From NCBI RefSeq assembly GCF_001428625.1, contig NZ_LMIE01000005.1, forward strand, positions 55,001-119,000: a DNA stretch of 64,000 bases, in the 5' to 3' direction. Shown in pieces: positions 50,342-59,800 of this stretch. Under the pieces are notes generated by a model. The model saw only the letters and a list, made by a program, of their open reading frames with translations. It searched no databases and was not told the origin of the DNA. Position numbers and translations under genes: made by a program. Position 1 is the first letter of the stretch. Every line of letters begins with the position of its first letter. Source of the stretch: Hydrogenophaga sp. Root209 (GTDB lineage Bacteria > Pseudomonadota > Gammaproteobacteria > Burkholderiales > Burkholderiaceae_C).

Positions 50342-52057
50342 ATGAGCACCGTGATCCCCATCCACCCCCTGAACGACCCCGTCCGCAGCCGCCCACGCCA
50401 CGCACCCAAGGGCCGGCAAGTGCAGCCCGTCGCGCGAGAGCGGGTGGCCTTCTTGTGTGCCGGCCTGGCGCCGCGCGCCGACCTGCTGATCGAACACCTG
50501 CACCGCCTGCAGGACGGCGAAGGCGCGCTGCGCCACGGGCACCTCGCGGCGCTGGCCGAACACCTCAAGCTCAGCCAGGTCGAGGTGTTCGAGGTCGCGA
50601 GCTTCTACCACCACTTCGAGACCGTCGACGACGACGCGGCCGTGCCCGCCACGGTGGTCCGCGTATGCAACAGCCTCTCTTGCACCCTCGCCGGCAGCGA
50701 GTCCTTGATGAACGACCTGAAGGCTGCCCTGGCGCACGACAGCTCGGTGCGCGTGCAGGCCGCGCCCTGCATCGGCCAGTGCCACCGCGCGCCGGCCGCC
50801 TGCGTGGGCCAGCGGCAGTTGCCGCATGCGAGCGTGGGCGAAGTGAAGGCCTTGCTGGACAGCGGCGACACCGGCCCGCGCGAGCTGCCGGTGCCCGAGG
50901 CGTCTGAACTCAGACAGTTGCAGCGCCTGCTCTCTGGCGAGCTCAGCGCCGAGGCGGTGCTCGCCGAGCTCAAGGCCTCCAACCTCCGCGGCCTGGGCGG
51001 GGCGGGCTTTCCGGCCTGGCGCAAGTGGGAGACGGTGCGCGCGCAACCTGGCCCGCGCCACATGGTGGTCAACATCGACGAGGGCGAGGTCGGGACCTTC
51101 AAGGACGGCCATGTGCTCACCAGCGCGCAGGCCGGCGCGCCGCAGGTGCTGGAAGGCCTGCTGATCGCCGCGCAGGTGGTCGGCATCGAACACGTGTGGC
51201 TGTACCTGCGCGACGAATACCACGACGCGCGCGTGCTGCTGCAGCGCGAGCTCAACACGCTGCAAGCGCGGCTGCAGGCGCTCGCCGTGCAGTACCCGAG
51301 CTATCGGCCACCGCGCATCGAGCTGCGCCGTGGTGCGGGCGCCTACATCTGCGGCGAGGAGTCGGCGCTCATCGAATCGGTGGAAGGCAAGCGCGGCCTG
51401 CCACGGCTCAAACCCCCCATCGTCGCGCTGCACGGCGTGTTTGGCCGCCCCACACTGGCGCACAACCCCGAAACCCTGTGGTGGTTGCCCGAGATCCTGG
51501 CGCACGGCGGCGCCTGGCTGACCGCGCACGGGCGCGCCGGGCGCAACGGCCTGCGGCGCTTTTCGGTGTCTGGCCGCGTGAAACAGCCGGGGGTGTATCT
51601 CGCGCCCGCCGGCATCACGTTGCGCGAACTGATTGACGAACACGCCGGCGGCATGGCCGAGGGCCACACGCTGTATGCGTACCTGCCGGGCGGCGCCTCC
51701 GGCGGCATCCTGCCGGCAGCACTCGCTGACGTGCCGCTGGACTTCGACACCCTGGCCGAGCACGGCGCTTTTGTGGGCTCCATGGCGGTGGTGGTGCTGG
51801 GGCAGCACGACAAGGCGCGCGACGCAGCCCTCAACCTCATGCGTTTCTTCGAACACGAATCCTGCGGGCAGTGCACGCCGTGCCGCGCCGGCACCACCAA
51901 GGCGGTGGAGCTGATCCAGGCGCCGGTGTGGGACGCAGCCCTGCTGGCCGAACTGTCGCAGGTGATGCGCGACGCCAGCATCTGCGGCCTGGGCCAGGCC
52001 GCGCCCAACCCGGTGGACAGCGTGCTGCGGTTTTTTCCTCACGAGGTGAGCGCATGA
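50342..52057 (+). CDS. NAD-dependent formate dehydrogenase beta subunit (NuoE-NuoF fusion)
   Basis: A 571-residue fused subunit that accepts electrons and reduces NAD. The N-terminal NuoE-like part (to about residue 175) has the 2Fe-2S cysteines in CNSLSCTLAG and CIGQCHRAP. The C-terminal NuoF-like part binds NAD and FMN (GAGAYICGEESALIESVEG) and a 4Fe-4S cluster (SCGQCTPCRAGT). Gamma and beta chains are separate in FdsGBA systems; a fused form of this size occurs in Methylorubrum FDH1. The stop overlaps the alpha gene start. Confidence 0.93.
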   Translation: MSTVIPIHPLNDPVRSRPRHAPKGRQVQPVARERVAFLCAGLAPRADLLIEHLHRLQDGEGALRHGHLAALAEHLKLSQVEVFEVASFYHHFETVDDDAAVPATVVRVCNSLSCTLAGSESLMNDLKAALAHDSSVRVQAAPCIGQCHRAPAACVGQRQLPHASVGEVKALLDSGDTGPRELPVPEASELRQLQRLLSGELSAEAVLAELKASNLRGLGGAGFPAWRKWETVRAQPGPRHMVVNIDEGEVGTFKDGHVLTSAQAGAPQVLEGLLIAAQVVGIEHVWLYLRDEYHDARVLLQRELNTLQARLQALAVQYPSYRPPRIELRRGAGAYICGEESALIESVEGKRGLPRLKPPIVALHGVFGRPTLAHNPETLWWLPEILAHGGAWLTAHGRAGRNGLRRFSVSGRVKQPGVYLAPAGITLRELIDEHAGGMAEGHTLYAYLPGGASGGILPAALADVPLDFDTLAEHGAFVGSMAVVVLGQHDKARDAALNLMRFFEHESCGQCTPCRAGTTKAVELIQAPVWDAALLAELSQVMRDASICGLGQAAPNPVDSVLRFFPHEVSA

Positions 52058-55008
52058 AGACCAACGACCTGCCGGACCACGCCACCCCGATCGCCTTCAC
52101 GCTCAACGGCCGCGCGGTGGAAGCCGCACCGGGCGAAACCTTGCTGAAGGCCGCACAGCGCGCCGGTGTGGCGGTGCCGCACCTGTGCCACAAGGACGGC
52201 CTGCGCAGCCCCGGCAACTGCCGGGCTTGCGTGGTGGAGATCGAGGGCGAGCGGGTGCTTGCGCCTTCCTGCTGCCGCGCGCCCACGCCGGGCATGGTGG
52301 TCACCACCGACAGTCCGCGGGCGGCGGCGGCGCAGAAGACGGTGCTGGAGCTGCTGTTGTCGGACGCACCCGATACCGCCGCGCTCAAGTTCGACAGCGA
52401 GTTGGCGCATTGGGGGCAAGTTGCCGGTGCGCAGGCAAGGCGTTTCCCCTCGCGCACCCACTACCCCGTTCGGGCTGAGCCTGTCGAAGCCCAGCGCACA
52501 CCACCCGTGGATGCCCTTCGACAGGCTCAGGGCGAACGGGTATTGGCTCAAGGCGAACGGATGTCCGCTCAGACCGAACGGTGGGGTACCGACACGTCGC
52601 ACCCGGCGATGACCGTCAACCTCGACGCCTGCATCCAGTGCACCCGCTGCATCCGCGCCTGCCGGGAGACGCAGGGCAACGACGTGCTGGGTCTCGCGTT
52701 TCGCGGCGGCCACGCGCAGATCGTGTTCGACCAGAACGACCCCATGGGCGAGAGCACCTGCGTGGCCTGCGGTGAATGCGTGCAGGTCTGCCCCACGGGC
52801 GCGATCGCACCGGCCAACGGCGCTTACGCCAAGGCATCAGACAAGCAGGTGGATTCGGTCTGCCCGTTTTGCGGTGTGGGCTGCCAGCTCACGTACCACG
52901 TGACCGACGAGAAGATCGAACATGTCGAAGGCATCAACGGCCCTGCCAACGAGGGCCGGCTGTGCGTCAAGGGTCGTTTCGGCTTCGACTACGCGCACAG
53001 CCCCGAGCGGCTCACGCGCCCGCTGATCCGACGCGCCGACGCACCGAAAGATCCGCAGGCGGTGATGCTCCGCGACTGGCGGGAGTTGTTCCGCGAAGCC
53101 AGCTGGGACGAAGCGCTCGACGCCGCCGCAAACGGCTTCAAGCAGGCGATGGCCAGCACCACCGCGCGCGGCCGCCAGGGCCCGGTGGCGGGCTTCGGAT
53201 CGGCCAAGGGCACGAACGAAGAGGCCTACCTGTTCCAGAAGCTGATCCGCACCGCGTTCGACACGCACAACGTGGACCACTGCACGCGCCTGTGCCACGC
53301 CTCCAGCGTGGCCGCGCTCATGGAAGGCCTGGGCTCGGCCGTGGTCACGAACCCGCTGCGCGACGTGCAATACGCCGACTTCGTGCTGCTGATCGGCGCC
53401 AACCCGGCGCAGAACCACCCGGTGGGCGCGACCTGGATCAAGAACGCGGTGAAGAACAACGGCATGAAACTCGTGCTGGCCGATCCGCGCCGCACCGAGC
53501 TCGCGCGCCACAGCTGGAAACACCTGGGCTTCAAGTCGGGCACCGACGTGGCGCTGCTCAACGCGCTGCTGCACACCATCGTGTTCGAAGGCCTCACCGA
53601 CCCGGCCTACATCGAGGCCCACACGCTGGACTTCGCGCAACTCAAGGCGCACCTGGTGGACTTCTCGCCCGAAGCCATGGCGCCGGTCTGCGGGATTGAG
53701 GCGGGCACGCTGCGTGAGGTGGCGCGCGCCTACGCCACGGCGAAGAACGCCATGATCCTCTGGGGCATGGGCATCAGCCAGCACACGCACGGCACCGACA
53801 ACGCGCGCTGCCTGATCGCGCTCTCGCTCATCACCGGCCAGATCGGTCGGCCCGGCACCGGGCTGCACCCGCTGCGCGGGCAGAACAACGTGCAGGGCGC
53901 GAGCGACGCGGGGCTGATCCCCATGGTGCTGCCCGACTACCAGAAGGTGGGCGATGTGCATGCGCGCGAGAAGGCCGAGCACCTGTGGCACCTGCCGCCC
54001 GGCACGCTGGGCAGCGAGGCGGGCCTCACCGTGGTGGAAATCATCGACGCGGCCCACCGCCGCGAGATCCGCGCCATGCTGATCCAGGGCGAGAACCCGG
54101 CCATGAGCGACCCCGACGCCACCCATGCGCGCGAAGCACTCGCCGGGTTGGACCACCTGGTGGTGCAGGACATCTTTCTGACCGAAACCGCAAGCCTGGC
54201 CGACGTGGTGCTGCCCGCCACCGCCTGGCCCGAGAAGACCGGCAGCGTGACCAACACCGACCGCTGCGTGCAGCTCGGCCGCAAAGCCGTGCGCGCGCCC
54301 GGCGAGGCCATGGCCGATGCGTGGATCACCGAACAGCTGGCGCGCCGGCTGGGCCTGGACTGGACCTACGGCGTGGCGGCCGACGGCAGCGCCGCGGCAC
54401 ACGCGCAGGGCGGCATCGGCGCGGTGTTTGAAGAGATGCGCGCCATGATGCCCAGCATCGCCGGCCTTTCGTGGGCGCGGCTGCAGCGCGAAGGCGCGGT
54501 GACCTACCCGGTGAGCAGCGAGGACGACCCCGGTCAGCCGGTGGTGTTCACCGACGGTTTTCCCACCGCCAGCGGGCGCGCCTCGCTGGTGGGTGCCAGC
54601 GTCACGCCGCCGGCCGAGGTGCCCGACGCCGCGTTCCCGATGGTGCTCATCACCGGGCGCCAACTCGAGCACTGGCACACCGGCAGCATGACGCGGCGCA
54701 GCGAGGTGCTCGATGCGCTGGAACCCGGCCCGGTGGTGAGCCTGCACAGCACCACCGCGCGGCGGCTGGGGCTGAGGGCGGGCGCGGTGGCGCAAGTGCG
54801 TTCGCGCCGCGGCGAGGTGGCGCTGCCGGTGCGACTGGACGATGCGATGCCGCTGGACACGGCCTTCATCCCGTTTGCCTACGCCGAAGCGGCGGCCAAC
54901 CTGCTCACCAACCCTGCACTGGATCCGGTAGGCAAGATCGCCGAACTGAAGTACTGTGCTGTGGACGTGCGGCCCGCGGTCACCACGCAGGAGTCGGTCC
55001 GGGTTTGA
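52054..55008 (+). CDS. NAD-dependent formate dehydrogenase alpha subunit
   Basis: A 984-residue Mo- or W-bis-MGD enzyme that oxidises formate to CO2. N-terminal 2Fe-2S domain (HLCHKDG...GNCRACVVEIEG), then 4Fe-4S motifs (CIQCTRCIRACRETQGN; CVACGECVQVCPTGAI), then the catalytic domain (CPFCGVGCQLTY; active Cys414-His415 in CTRLCHASS) and the molydopterin C-terminal domain. Residues 138-176 are an in-frame repeat insertion between the Fe-S domains. No fdhD or fdsC lies next to it in this window. Confidence 0.95.
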   Translation: MKTNDLPDHATPIAFTLNGRAVEAAPGETLLKAAQRAGVAVPHLCHKDGLRSPGNCRACVVEIEGERVLAPSCCRAPTPGMVVTTDSPRAAAAQKTVLELLLSDAPDTAALKFDSELAHWGQVAGAQARRFPSRTHYPVRAEPVEAQRTPPVDALRQAQGERVLAQGERMSAQTERWGTDTSHPAMTVNLDACIQCTRCIRACRETQGNDVLGLAFRGGHAQIVFDQNDPMGESTCVACGECVQVCPTGAIAPANGAYAKASDKQVDSVCPFCGVGCQLTYHVTDEKIEHVEGINGPANEGRLCVKGRFGFDYAHSPERLTRPLIRRADAPKDPQAVMLRDWRELFREASWDEALDAAANGFKQAMASTTARGRQGPVAGFGSAKGTNEEAYLFQKLIRTAFDTHNVDHCTRLCHASSVAALMEGLGSAVVTNPLRDVQYADFVLLIGANPAQNHPVGATWIKNAVKNNGMKLVLADPRRTELARHSWKHLGFKSGTDVALLNALLHTIVFEGLTDPAYIEAHTLDFAQLKAHLVDFSPEAMAPVCGIEAGTLREVARAYATAKNAMILWGMGISQHTHGTDNARCLIALSLITGQIGRPGTGLHPLRGQNNVQGASDAGLIPMVLPDYQKVGDVHAREKAEHLWHLPPGTLGSEAGLTVVEIIDAAHRREIRAMLIQGENPAMSDPDATHAREALAGLDHLVVQDIFLTETASLADVVLPATAWPEKTGSVTNTDRCVQLGRKAVRAPGEAMADAWITEQLARRLGLDWTYGVAADGSAAAHAQGGIGAVFEEMRAMMPSIAGLSWARLQREGAVTYPVSSEDDPGQPVVFTDGFPTASGRASLVGASVTPPAEVPDAAFPMVLITGRQLEHWHTGSMTRRSEVLDALEPGPVVSLHSTTARRLGLRAGAVAQVRSRRGEVALPVRLDDAMPLDTAFIPFAYAEAAANLLTNPALDPVGKIAELKYCAVDVRPAVTTQESVRV
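52466..52581. repeat. interspersed repeat with inverted partner, in frame in the formate dehydrogenase alpha gene
   Basis: The direct arm 52466-52491 is identical to the glyS copy. An inverted arm follows at 52514-52539, then two further degenerate ends CTCAAGGCGAACGG (52547-52560) and CTCAGACCGAACGG (52568-52581). The whole is open and read through as protein. Confidence 0.88.
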
Positions 55009-55100
55009 TCTGACGCAAGGTCTCTCAGTCCGGCCCTCCTTACCATGGAAAGATGCGGCCCGAGCGGCCTTGTTCATTCATCACCTGGAGGAGATCGACC

Positions 55101-55538
55101 ATGTTCAAAAAAATCCTGCTGCCCACCGACGGTTCCGAGCTCGGTGTCTTTGCCACCCGCGCGGCCGTGGGCCTGGCCAAGAGCCAGGGCGCGCAAGTGG
55201 TGGGCGTGTACGTGATCGATCCGTTCCCCTACATCGGCATCGGTGACGCCTCGGCCATTGGCTTGCAGTCCTACCTGACCGAGGCCAAGGCGGCGGCCGG
55301 TGTGGCGCTGGATGCCGCACGCATGGCCTGCGCGGCCGCCGGTGTGCCGTTTGAGGGCGACACCATCGAGCGCAACGTGGTCTATGAAGGAATCATCGAG
55401 ACGGCCGAGGCCGAGGGCTGCGACCTGATCGTGATGGGCTCACACGGCCGCCAGGGCGTGAAGGCGCTCATCCTGGGCAGCGTGGCGCAGAAGGTGCTGA
55501 CCCACGCGAAGATCCCCGTGCTGATCGTCAAGTCCTGA
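55101..55538 (+). CDS. universal stress protein, UspA family
   Basis: A 145-residue protein. The start FKKILLPTDGSELG and the ATP-site motif GSHGRQGVKALILGS place it in the ATP-binding UspA class. Dimer-forming cytoplasmic protein; its effector is unknown. The ATG at 55101 follows TGGAGGAG. It follows the formate dehydrogenase genes by 92 bp with no clear terminator between. Confidence 0.93.
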   Translation: MFKKILLPTDGSELGVFATRAAVGLAKSQGAQVVGVYVIDPFPYIGIGDASAIGLQSYLTEAKAAAGVALDAARMACAAAGVPFEGDTIERNVVYEGIIETAEAEGCDLIVMGSHGRQGVKALILGSVAQKVLTHAKIPVLIVKS

Positions 55539-55540
55539 GT

Positions 55541-56674
55541 TCAGCGCATGAACTTGCCTGAGGCGTTCACGATGGAGAGATCCGAGAAGTCCAGACCGGT
55601 GTGGTCCGTGGCGCTGTAGTTGATCTGCAGACCACCAATGTCGTAGTTGCGCATGCCTTCCAGCGCGTCGCGCAAGGCCACCGGTGTCGGGTTGGGACCG
55701 GCGCGCTTCAAGCCCTCCGCCACCACCTTGGCGGCGGCAAAGCCCTCCATCATGGCCGGTGACACGCCCTCCAGGCCCTTGGCCTTGGCCAGGTCCTGCG
55801 CTTCCTTGATCAGCGGGTAGGCCACAGAACGTTCGTTGGGGAACACCTGCGTGACGATCACGCCGCGGGCGTGTTCGCCGAGCAGTTTGATGAAGCCGTC
55901 GGAGGCGTTGTTCGACAGCGTGACTGCCTGCGCCCGCGAGCCTGCTGCGCGGATCGCCTTGACCGCGTTGGCGGTGTTGCCGGCCGAGCCGATGACCACC
56001 ACCGCCTGGGCATTGCTGGCGTTCACGCGTTTGGCCTGCTCGGTGAAGTCCGGCTTGTCGCGCGGGAACTTCTCTTGCAGCACCGGATTGAGCTTGGTGT
56101 CGGTGAAGCCCTTGAGCGCGCCCTCGGCGCCGTCGGCTCCAAAGGTGTCGTCGGTGGCGAGCAGTGCGATACGCGTGATGCCGATGCTGGCCAGGTGCTC
56201 GATGGCCTTGGCCGCTTCGCGCTGGTAGGTGGCGCGCACGTTGAAGACCCAGGGGTTCACCGGCTCGTGCAGCACCATGGCGCCCGTGCTCGGCCCCACC
56301 AGCGGCACCTTGTATTCGGCGAGCAGGGGCAGCAGCGCTTGTGAATGTGGCGTGCCCCGGTTCAGGAACAAGGCCAGCACCTTCTGCTCGGTGATGAGCT
56401 TTCGCGAGACCTCCACCGTGACCTTGGGGTCGAACTTGTCGTCGATCGAAACCAGCTCGATCTTCTGCCCGTTGACACCGCCGCGCGCGTTCACGGCATC
56501 GAAGTACAGCCTGGCGCCATCGATGTTCTCTTTCACACCGGCCGCCACCGAGCCGGTGATGCCCGTTGGATTGCCGATGCGCAGTTGCGCCGAGGCGGGC
56601 GCTGTGAAGGTGACGAGGGCTGCAAGGCCCAGCGTGGTGAGTCGAACTGACAAGAAGGGACGGTTGTTTTTCAT
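55541..56674 (-). CDS. periplasmic substrate-binding protein, LivJ type
   Basis: A 377-residue ABC-transporter solute-binding protein of the branched-chain amino-acid type. The signal peptide is residues 1-29 (RLTTLGLAALVTFTAPASAQ with AxA cleavage). The two-lobe fold starts IGNPTGITGSVAAGVKENIDG. The ligand may be an amino acid, amide or aromatic acid. No permease or ATPase genes are adjacent, so it is an orphan. Its stop lies 2 bp from that of the stress protein. Confidence 0.9.
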   Translation of the reverse strand: MKNNRPFLSVRLTTLGLAALVTFTAPASAQLRIGNPTGITGSVAAGVKENIDGARLYFDAVNARGGVNGQKIELVSIDDKFDPKVTVEVSRKLITEQKVLALFLNRGTPHSQALLPLLAEYKVPLVGPSTGAMVLHEPVNPWVFNVRATYQREAAKAIEHLASIGITRIALLATDDTFGADGAEGALKGFTDTKLNPVLQEKFPRDKPDFTEQAKRVNASNAQAVVVIGSAGNTANAVKAIRAAGSRAQAVTLSNNASDGFIKLLGEHARGVIVTQVFPNERSVAYPLIKEAQDLAKAKGLEGVSPAMMEGFAAAKVVAEGLKRAGPNPTPVALRDALEGMRNYDIGGLQINYSATDHTGLDFSDLSIVNASGKFMR

Positions 56675-56804
56675 GAGGGTGTCTCCAGAGTTGGGCAGAG
56701 TCTAGGCAGTGCAGTCAAACGGGAAATTGTGGATATGACGTAGTCGCCGACGCCTTTGTCACGTCGCTCCGTAGAATCTTCGCGTCCCCCTCTGGAGCCC
56801 CTGC

Positions 56805-59800
56805 ATGTCCGATGCTTTCCTGCCCGCCGAATCACCTGCGGTAGTTATTTCAACTTCATCCGATGCGCAGGAACCCGACCGACCGACGGAAGGTGGCACC
56901 GGGCTGATCCGCATTCGTGGCGCGCGCCAGCACAACCTGAAGAACATCGACCTGGACATCCGCACCGGCGAGCTGACGGTCGTGACCGGGCCCAGCGGTT
57001 CCGGCAAATCGAGCCTGGTGTTCGACACCCTGTTCGCCGAAGGCCAGCGCCGTTACGTGGAAACCTTCAGCGCCTACGCGCGCCAGTTTCTCGACCGCAT
57101 GGACAAGCCCGCGGTGGACCGGGTGGAGGGCGTGCCACCAGCGATCGCGATCGACCAGACCAACCCGGTGCGCAGCTCGCGCTCCACGGTCGGCACCATG
57201 ACCGAGCTCAACGATCACCTGAAGCTGTTGTTCGCGCGCGGCGCCGAGCTGTTCGACCGCGACACTTCGGCGCTGGTGCGGCATGACTCGCCGGAGTCGA
57301 TCTACCTGGAGTTGACACAGCGCGCGCAAGAGCGGGGTGATCCCCGGCTCGTCGTCACCTTTCCGGTGGAGCTGCCGGCCAGCACCACGCCCGAAGAAAT
57401 CGAGCAATGGCTCTCGGCCAGCGGCTACACGCGGGTGCAGGCCGAGCGTGTCGTGCAGCGCGCCGCGCCCGCCGTGGACGACAAGGCCAAGACCAAAGGC
57501 AAGGCCAAGGCCGCGCCCATGGAGGCCATCAAGGTGCTCGACGTGGTGGCCGACCGTTTCCGCATCGGAACCACCGAGCCCGCCCGCGTGATGGAAGCCA
57601 TCGAGGTCGGCTTGAAGCGTGGCGGCGGCAAGCTCATGGTCTATGCCTTGAAATCGGAATCCGACCCCCAATCGGGTGCGGCGGTCGAGCCCGAGATCTG
57701 GAGATTCAGCACCGGTTTGCATTGCCCCGAGAGCGACATCCGCTACAGCGAGCCCACGCCGTCGATGTTCTCGTTCAACTCGGCCGTGGGGGCTTGCGAG
57801 GCCTGCCGGGGGTTCGGGCGGGTGATCGGGGTGGACTACGGACTGGTGATTCCGAACGACAAGCTCACGCTGCGCGCCGGTGCGATCAAGGTGTTCCAGA
57901 CGCCGGCCTGGAAAGAGGCGCAGGACGACATGATGCGCCACGCCGAGGCCGCTGGCATCCCGCGCGACACGCCCTGGGCCAAGCTGACCGACGAACAGAA
58001 GCACTGGGTGCGGGCCGGCTCGCCGCAGTGGAACGGCAAGTGGAACCAGCACTGGTACGGCGTGGACCGCTTCTTCGAATACCTGGAGAGCAAGGCCTAC
58101 AAGATGCACATCCGCGTGCTCTTGTCCAAGTACCGCAGCTACACCGAGTGCCCGAGCTGCGGCGGCGCGCGCCTGAAGACCGACAGCCTGCTCTGGCGCC
58201 TGGGCTCGAAGGCGCAGGCGGATGCTGTGCTGCCCGCCACGAAGCGCTACCTGCCACATGGCGTGAAGTGGAGCCGTGCGCAGGTGGAGGCTTTGCCGGG
58301 GCTGTGTCTGCACGACCTGATGTTGTTGCCGCTGGACCGGTTGCGGGTGTTTTTTGCGAGCCTGGAGCCCTCACCCCAACCCTCTCCCGCAAGCGGGAGA
58401 GGGGGCAGTTCACTCCCTCTCCCGCTTGCGGGAGAGGGTTGGGGTGAGGGCCAGCGTCAAGCGCTCAAACTCCTGCTCGACGAAATCAACACCCGCATCC
58501 GTTACCTCTGCGAGGTCGGCATCGGCTACCTCACGCTGGACCGCCAGAGCCGCACGCTCAGCGGCGGCGAGGTGCAGCGCATCAACCTCACCACGGCCCT
58601 GGGCACCTCGCTGGTGAACACGCTGTTCGTGCTCGACGAGCCCAGCATCGGCCTGCACCCGCGCGACATGGCGCGCATCAACGACGCCATGCTGCGCCTG
58701 CGCGACGCGGGCAACACGCTGGTGGTGGTGGAGCACGACCCGGCCGTGATGCTCGCGGCCGACCGCCTGATCGACATGGGACCGGGCCCGGGTGAGCGCG
58801 GCGGGCAGATCGTGTTCGACGGCACGCCCGAGCAGATCCGCTCGGCCGACACGCTCACCGGCGCCTACCTCGGCGCGCGCAAGACCATCGGCATGGGTTT
58901 CAAGCGCGCGGTGACCGACAGCACGCCGCGCCTCATTCTTGAAGGCGCGCGCGAACACAACCTGAAGGACGTCTCGGTCGAGTTCCCGCTGCAGCGCCTG
59001 GTGGTGGTCACCGGCGTCTCGGGCTCGGGAAAGTCGAGCCTCATTCAAGACGTGCTGGCCCCCGCGCTGTTGCGCCACTTCGGCAAGTCCACCGACACGC
59101 CCGGCGCGCACGACCGTTTGCTGGGCGCCGACCTGCTCTCCGAGGTGGTGTTCGTCGACCAGTCACCCATCGGCAAGACCGCGCGCTCCAACCCGGTGAG
59201 CTACGTGGGTGCGTGGGATGCCATCCGCGCTCTGTTCGCCGACGCGCCGCTCTCGCGCCAGCGCAGCTACACGCCGGCCAAGTTCAGTTTCAACAGCGGC
59301 GACGGGCGCTGCCCCACCTGCGGTGGCTCGGGCTTCGAGCACGTGGAGATGCAGTTCCTGAGCGACGTGTATTTGCGCTGCCCGGACTGCGACGGCAAGC
59401 GTTACCGGCCGGAGATTCTGGAGGTCAAGATCGAGCGGCTTTGGCCCGCGCATCTCCCCGTTCGCCCTGAGCTTGTCGAAGGGCTCACCCAGGTGTTGGC
59501 AGGGGCTTCGACAGGCTCAGCTCGAACGGTGGTTTTGAACGTGGCCGATGTGCTCGACCTCACCGTGAGCGAAGCCGCCGCGCTGTTCGCGAACGACCGC
59601 GAAGTCATCCGCGTGCTGCAACCCATCGTCGACGTCGGTCTGGAATACGTGAAACTCGGCCAGCCCGTGCCCACGCTTTCGGGCGGCGAGGCGCAGCGCT
59701 TGAAGCTCGCGGGCTTTCTGGCCGAGGCCTCGAAAAGTGCGAGCACCAGCCGCCAGGCGCTCTCGCGCAAGGGCACGCTGTTCCTGTTCGACGAGCCCAC

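Noticed and set aside
52837-55077. A 746-codon antisense frame over the formate dehydrogenase alpha gene
   Set aside because: Same reason: a shadow of a clearly conserved enzyme.
58368-58450. A CRISPR-like repeat in the UvrA-like gene
   Set aside because: Only two arms, inverted to each other and lying inside a coding frame; no spacer series and no cas genes.
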